From Gnetum montanum (Eukaryota > Streptophyta > Gnetopsida > Gnetales > Gnetaceae): DNA of 64,000 nucleotides. A program made the translations under genes and the position numbers. Shown in pieces: positions 59,040-64,000 of this stretch. How positions within the stretch are numbered: position 1 is the first letter of the stretch; every line of letters begins with the position of its first letter. Location: positions 5,851 through 69,850 of the forward strand of contig MNCI01007652.1 in NCBI GenBank assembly GCA_015680685.1, read 5' to 3'. The notes under the pieces are model-generated. The model was given only the letters and a program-made list of their open reading frames with translations, did not search any database and had not been told where the DNA came from.

Positions 59040-61280
59040 TATGGGTCTTATGATAGTTAATTGATTCCAAAGGAGGCTAAATGCCATGAATGAATCTTCT
59101 CTTCATGAACTTCCAATTGATCACTAAAGACTTTGATTATTCTATTTGTTAATACATTTTCATGTTTCAGAAGTCTAGAAAATGGCTTGGAAAAACTAAT
59201 TTTTCATTTTTTGTAGGATGAATCTAAACATTTGATTATGTCCAAAAGGTTAAAATTTGTTAGAAATAGTTCTTGCTACATTAAAAATAGACTTCAGAAT
59301 CACAATTTATGGACATTTTAAGTTGCAAAAAAAAAATTCACATTTTTTGAGAATTCCTAAGAGGTCACACATTTAGTACTACTCTAACCCAAGTATGCTT
59401 AATTATTGATTTTTTACCTCACTTGTTGTCAAGGTGTCAAATTCTTATTTTTGGACATTTTTCTTTGCATTCTTAAATTTAAAGTTTTTGGCTTGATTTG
59501 ACATTTTTTTTAGAATATGAATTTTCTTCAACTAAAAAATATTTTTGAATTTCTTCGTTAATTGATAGAAAATTTTTTTATCACTAGGAGGTGACAATTT
59601 CTAGCATTGGTGGTGTCCATGGATACCAATGGAGGCAATTTCCAGCATTGGTGATGTCTATGGATGCTAATGAAGGTAATGATTTCTGGCATCGGTGGTG
59701 TTTGCAAACACTAGAGGAGGCAACTTTTCTTAGCATTGGTAGATAATGGTGCTAGGAACAATGATTGTAGTGCATGTATGATAGTGGATGAGGGTTTGCA
59801 GATGGTGGTAGTGACATGTAGTTGGGGACCCAACCATTGTGGTACTACGTGCAACATATAGTAGTCTTACTTTAGCTTTTACAATGGGTTCATCTCATGC
59901 AACAGAGCTATGACCTTTATATGTGAGTGGTTGTCTAGCATGTACTCAATGATGGTCATGGGCTCCATATACCTTGGGTGGTGCTTTGGCTAGTCTGTGA
60001 ACTTTGCTTCCCATTCATGACCTCGCAGAATAGCATCAGTGATACCATTGCTAGTAGCACCAACACATTGACAAGCGCCAACCCCTCCTTGGGCTATAGC
60101 TTGAATAGTTTCTTTAGGCTGATGTGCTTTAGCACCTTGGTAACCATGACCTCTAAGTTGTTTTCCACATGGAATTATAAATTGGGGCAATTAGTGAGTA
60201 GCCCTATAATGTAGGAGACCAACACTATGTTTTCTAAGGCTATGATGGTGGTAGTGAGTAAGGAGACAATGGCACAAAGAAGAGGTGTAGTGTAGTGGAA
60301 GGCAGATGTAGTGTAGTGGAAGGTAGGTGATGAAAGAATGAGTAATGTAGTGGAATTAGTAATGTGATGAAGGATTTTCTTGTAGTATGATAACTCATCT
60401 TGTTGGCTCGTGTGACCCTTGCTAGGGCCTATGCAATCATTTGTAGGGACTGTGTGGCCTAGGTGGCCCTCTACGTGAACCTTATTTTGCAAGGCCTATG
60501 TAGCCCATTGCTAGGCTTGCATGACCTAAGCCTATAATTTTTTTTATTTAATAAAAATATCAGTGTTGGGATTTGAATCTAGAACCTCCCATTACATTAT
60601 ATATATATATATATAAACTAAAAAAATTAATTCTTAATAAATATCACACTAAAGGAAAAACATTGTATCTTTCAAACCGTAAGTCAGATTTCAATAAAAT
60701 TAGTAACATTGAAATTGTCTTGAAGAGCACTAAATCTTCAACTCATGAAAATGCTATTTTTCTCAGCCTATCAATCAAAAAGTCATAGAAATTAATTATT
60801 AGCTTTAATTAAGTATTAATTAACATAAGTTGTAACTACCTCTTTTTTCTTGGTTTTTGGATTTTCTATAAATCCATGAGAAAAAGAGGTGTTTCTCCAT
60901 CATAGCATAACAATTATAGAGATCTTGGAGACAAAAAAATTCTACAAGCATGACTGCATGGATCCTAAGCATCTTTCTCAAACTCCTTCTCAAGCTCTTC
61001 TACTCTATTAGGTAGGCCTAAATTAGTATCTATAATTTTGTGTCAAAATAATGTAGTTGCTACATCCAATTTTGTTCGTAACTTAATCCAATATCTTACA
61101 ACTTGTAGATTTTATGAGCTACTTGTCCTTCCTATTGCTAAAGCATCATACTATAAGAGTCTTATAACACGAGAAAGGTTAAATGGCTTTTGAGCAAGCC
61201 CAAAACCCAAAGAAAAACAATGAGCTATTATATATGTATATATTTAATTATACTTTTTTGTTAATTATGTGTTTTTATGT
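59040..61280. other. Unassigned sequence inside element H's leader, rich in minisatellites
   Basis: 59590-59735: about three and a half copies of a 47-bp unit (TTTC(T/C)(A/G)GCATTGGTGGTGTC and variants). 60280-60360: TGTAGTGTAGTGGAAGG copies. 60370-60530: AGGCCTA/GTAGCCC-type words. 60596-60616: (AT)n. GGATTTGAATCTAGAACCT at 60569 looks like a reversed tRNA B box, but no A box is found. I see no reading frame with family resemblance. Confidence 0.4.
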
Positions 61281-61289
61281 ATTTATTGG

Positions 61290-62470
61290 TAGTGTGATTT
61301 GGGATGCAAATTAAACTAGTGGAAGGTGCTTAGATTTCTAAAGTGGCTAAGGCAACTTTAGGAAGGAAGGATGTGGTGGCAGTAGAACTTAGTTCTAAGG
61401 TTTTTATTTATTTATATTTATTTTATTTTATATTTTTGAGTGGCCTATTTGATTATTATCTTTTCTTGTACATTTTATTTCTAATTAATTTTAAAAAAAT
61501 TAGTTAAAAACAAAATACTGGGCAAAGTTCTAATGGTAAGGTAATTTTAAGTGCTAAACAAAAAGATAAAGGAAAGGAACCAGAGGTAAATTCGATAATA
61601 TAGAGTTTGAATACTTCCCATTTCTTTCTTCTTTTTGTGTAACATTCACTTTGTTGCAAATATCTACGGGTTAGAGGTACTTCATTTGGGAGCTAGGGAA
61701 GGATACTACCACACATGGAGGCTTTGAACAAACTCCAACCCCACCACCAAAATCACCACATGTGACATCTCCTTGTGGGAGCCCAATAAATGCTACTTTA
61801 CCATAGGCTATGTTAGCATCTTCAATTCCTAGGGCTATATGACCATAACTCTTATTACCATCATGGGTTTCCCTTTTTTGCTAGGATAGATGATGGTTGC
61901 TATCGAAGAAAAACTTGTTCTTCTTTAGAATCTTGGTGAATAAATCATAAGGAATACACCTTACTTCATCTATGAAGAATTGTACCACTTGAGATATTGT
62001 GACATAAAGGGATATTATGAGTTAGTGTAGGTTGGTGCTACATCCTCTCATCCTATTTTCAAGGATGTTCCAGAAGTTATTAGAAATCTCAAAAAACTCT
62101 TAGAAGAATTGGAGAGTACCACTTGCCTTGCTCATTATTTGTTAAACCATGAATGCATCCTCTTGATTGATAATAATCAACTTCACATAAGTAATTCTCT
62201 TTCTCTCTTTTTCTTTCTTCCTTTTTGTTTTTATTATTATCTATATACTCATAGTATTAATATTATCTTGTGTATCTAGAGGAAAGAAAAATGATGGTAG
62301 GAATACATGGCCCAATGGACTCTTTAAGTGAATTTGTTGGAAGGTGAACTTGTGAAGACAAATGAGGCATAAGTTGCAGCAAAGAGTGTCACCAAATACA
62401 TTAAATAACTATGTGATGGTTTGGCCACACACTAGGTGGTAATTGATAAAAAAGATGCTATAGAGGAGGA
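61290..62470 (+). pseudogene. Plant-mobile-domain-like remnant (tentative)
   Basis: The plus strand at about 61770-61885 reads WEPNKCYFTIGYVSIFN, stop, then GYMTITLITIMGFPFLLG. This follows the plant mobile domain pattern W.P.....F....GE.TITL.D...L.GLP..G found in MAIN/MAIL-type and transposon-borne proteins. Further plausible coding blocks in the same orientation are VAKATLGRKDVVAVELSSK (about 61340-61398), ending at a possible GT donor, and EVIRNLKKLLEELE-TTCLAHYL (about 62070-62150), ending near another GT. The orientation is opposite to element H, so it would be a separate insertion or captured gene fragment. Similarity is from pattern memory only. Confidence 0.35.
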
Positions 62471-62708
62471 ACATGAGACCCATTCAAAGACTATTTCTAA
62501 TATTATCAAGGTCTTTAAACCAAATAACTAATCTCCCTTACACGTTCTTCCATATGACTAATTATTCACTTCTTTCGCTTCCTTCTATATCCCTATTCTT
62601 GATATATCCTACTTTTATTTCCATGTTTGATGTATCTCTTCCATATAATAATAATAATAACAACAATTTTTTTTTTAATAACCTCTTCCACTTGGCTCCT
62701 AAATTATG

Positions 62709-62726
62709 GTTTTCTTTAATACCAAG
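62709..62726 (-). promoter_or_regulatory. Primer-binding site of element H (tRNA-Met type, degenerate)
   Basis: Reading the minus strand out of the 5' LTR gives CTTGGTATTAAAGAAAACC. TGGTATTAAAG compares with TGGTATCAGAG of the tRNA-Met primer site, with two transitions. Confidence 0.65.
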
Positions 62727-63230
62727 TATGACATCCTATCTCCAAATGTTGATAAAACACAATCGTTAATTACATTAGTCCATCTTGCACATGGAATTAT
62801 AATGAAAATATAATTGAATAACTTAGAAAATAATATTGAGGCATTGAATTAGATAGGAAGGAAAGTAAAGAAAAATTTTATTAATGTTGGATGATACACT
62901 ATAATGCCATCTTAGTTATCTTCCTATGACACTTAAGACCTTAGAGGCAATCTAGCACTACCACCATGGTTAGGCTATCCAGCCAAAGGGGCGATCAGTC
63001 CCTTCTTGTCTCATTTCACCTAGATCCTGTCACTTGCCAATCTTGGCTTTACAACTCCATGCTAGCATGACCTATAAGCTTGGCCTTAAATGCCATAGGT
63101 TAAACACATTCCTAAGGGGTATCGTGAATAATCACAACTCCTCAAAATGAGGCATCCCTTATTTTGAAGGTCAATTACATAATTACAGTACAATTTCATC
63201 CTTAATAAGGGACAAGATGTTATAATTACA
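62727..63230 (-). repeat. 5' LTR of element H
   Basis: Partner of 42706-43206; shared landmarks include GATGATACAC, CTTAGAGG, CTAGCACTACCACCAT, CCTGTCACTTGCCAATC and GGGGTATCGTGAATAATC. Outer end TTACA followed by AATTAG. Confidence 0.82.
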
Positions 63231-63409
63231 AATTAGGAGTCATAACATATGATATATAAAAATAATATAAAGTAATAAGGTATTAACCCTAAGAATCCAT
63301 AAGATAGAAGTTGAAAACTAAGGAAAGAAAGGTTAGAATGTTAAGTGAATAAAATTTAATTCAACACAACCAAGAGTATTTAGAACCTATTAGATAGAAT
63401 TTGGTTCAA

Positions 63410-63853
63410 AGAATAGATAAAGAAAGATTAGTTCATGTATAACATGGATGATAAAAAGATTATTCGATAATGAGAAGATGGGGAAACTAGACTAAATAAT
63501 TGACCAAATGAAGTACAAAATATTGAAAAATGTATTTAACTATAAGAATGGTATATGCAACATAGTTGATCAAATTACAATGAATAGATGATTATAAGAA
63601 AAAATTGCATCTATATATGAGACCCAAATAGAAGATTTGAAGAAGCTAAAATAAGTACGCTTACAAAGAAACATGAAATACCATCCAACCTATGGAGTTA
63701 AGATGAGAAGTTCCTAAGTAAAGAACAAATGATGAAAATTGAAAAGGAAGAAGTCACACACGACTATAGAAGAAAGACAATAGTAATAAAACCTAATGGA
63801 GGAAAAAAAAGAAAAATTCAATAAGAAAATAGATTAAAGCTAATATAGTCATA
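63410..63853. repeat. Dispersed repeat X, copy 2
   Basis: Same orientation homologue of 23400-23850. The remaining bases to the window end (63854-64000) show nothing recognisable. Confidence 0.5.
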
Positions 63854-64000
63854 TTGTAGGAAAACATGCCTTGTTGGTGAATTGAATAATGTTTTTCTCT
63901 AGAACAAGGGCTAGATGAGTGTGAAGATCCTTACATGTTTTATGCTATATTAACAATTACTAAAGAACTATATGGTCCTAGTTCCTTATGTCTTACATAA

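Larger units (their letters stand above)
42706..63230 (-). mobile_element. Element H: chromovirus-like Ty3/gypsy retrotransposon, interrupted by J and G
   Basis: Left (3') LTR 42706-43206 and right (5') LTR 62727-63230 are about 500 bp each and homologous throughout. AATTAG flanks both sides (42700-42705 and 63231-63236). A tRNA-Met-like primer site adjoins the right LTR and a polypurine stretch adjoins the left one. Order on the minus strand: long leader, gag (59030-58105, 52850-52719, 46513-46310), protease, reverse transcriptase (broken by an N gap), RNase H, integrase and a chromodomain-like tail. Subtracting J and G leaves about 9 kb. It is the only element here with recognisable pol. 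The leader (59040-62726) is far too long for one element and must hold other insertions. Confidence 0.85.

Noticed and set aside
60560-60600. Reverse-strand SINE suggested by a B-box-like word
   Set aside because: No A box at the right distance; upstream sequence on that strand is an AT microsatellite.

Overview
This is a transposon-dense, AT-rich nuclear segment from a seed plant with a large genome. The evidence is Ty3/gypsy and Ty1/copia LTR retrotransposons with plant-type primer-binding sites (tRNA-Asp and tRNA-Met), a plant class I small heat-shock protein, and a plant-mobile-domain-like fragment. A conifer or other large-genome plant is my guess; no sequence here proves it. The only host gene I recognise with confidence is the small heat-shock protein (25417-25758), and it is 5'-truncated. 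Nearly everything else is decayed retroelement.

Layout. 1-5105 holds a decayed minus-strand gag/protease element (D) with a solo LTR in it (2447-3302, perfect 5-bp duplication). 5139-6125 is an LTR of another gypsy family, with a second copy at 36262-37195. 8527-23340 is a three-level nest: a minus-strand copia reverse transcriptase split by element B (8590-22721, duplication ATAGG), whose 5' LTR is itself split by the Tat/Ogre-like element C (15348-22620). 23400-26800 is low-information sequence with a SINE-like stretch and the small heat-shock gene. 26997-34942 is element F (plus strand): gag, then a separate 930-codon reading frame with what looks like its own internal promoter and leader intron. 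34943-42705 is old debris with an assembly inversion near 39.6-40.2 kb. 42706-63230 is a second nest: a chromovirus-like gypsy element H (minus, duplication AATTAG) interrupted by a gag-only copia element J (46514-52713, duplication GTTTC) and a gag-only element G (52856-58099).

Recurring themes. (1) Four elements (C, F, G, J) carry gag without any visible reverse transcriptase or integrase, and B carries gag plus protease only; they come from three lineages, so they would depend on enzymes from elsewhere. (2) Each of these families has, just upstream of its LTR TATA box, a cluster of short palindromic units, but the unit differs by family: GATATC/CGCG, CTCTAATAATTAGAGT, GCTACGCTA-TAGCGTAGC, or AAAGATGTCTTT. 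In F the same kind of cluster recurs inside the element ahead of its second reading frame. (3) Open frames are broken mostly by C-to-T type stop codons rather than by frameshifts.

The assembly has three N gaps (10212-10604, 29478-29908, 45116-45345) and four single-N joins (606, 39809, 40200, 50248), at least two of which look like unmerged or misoriented contigs.
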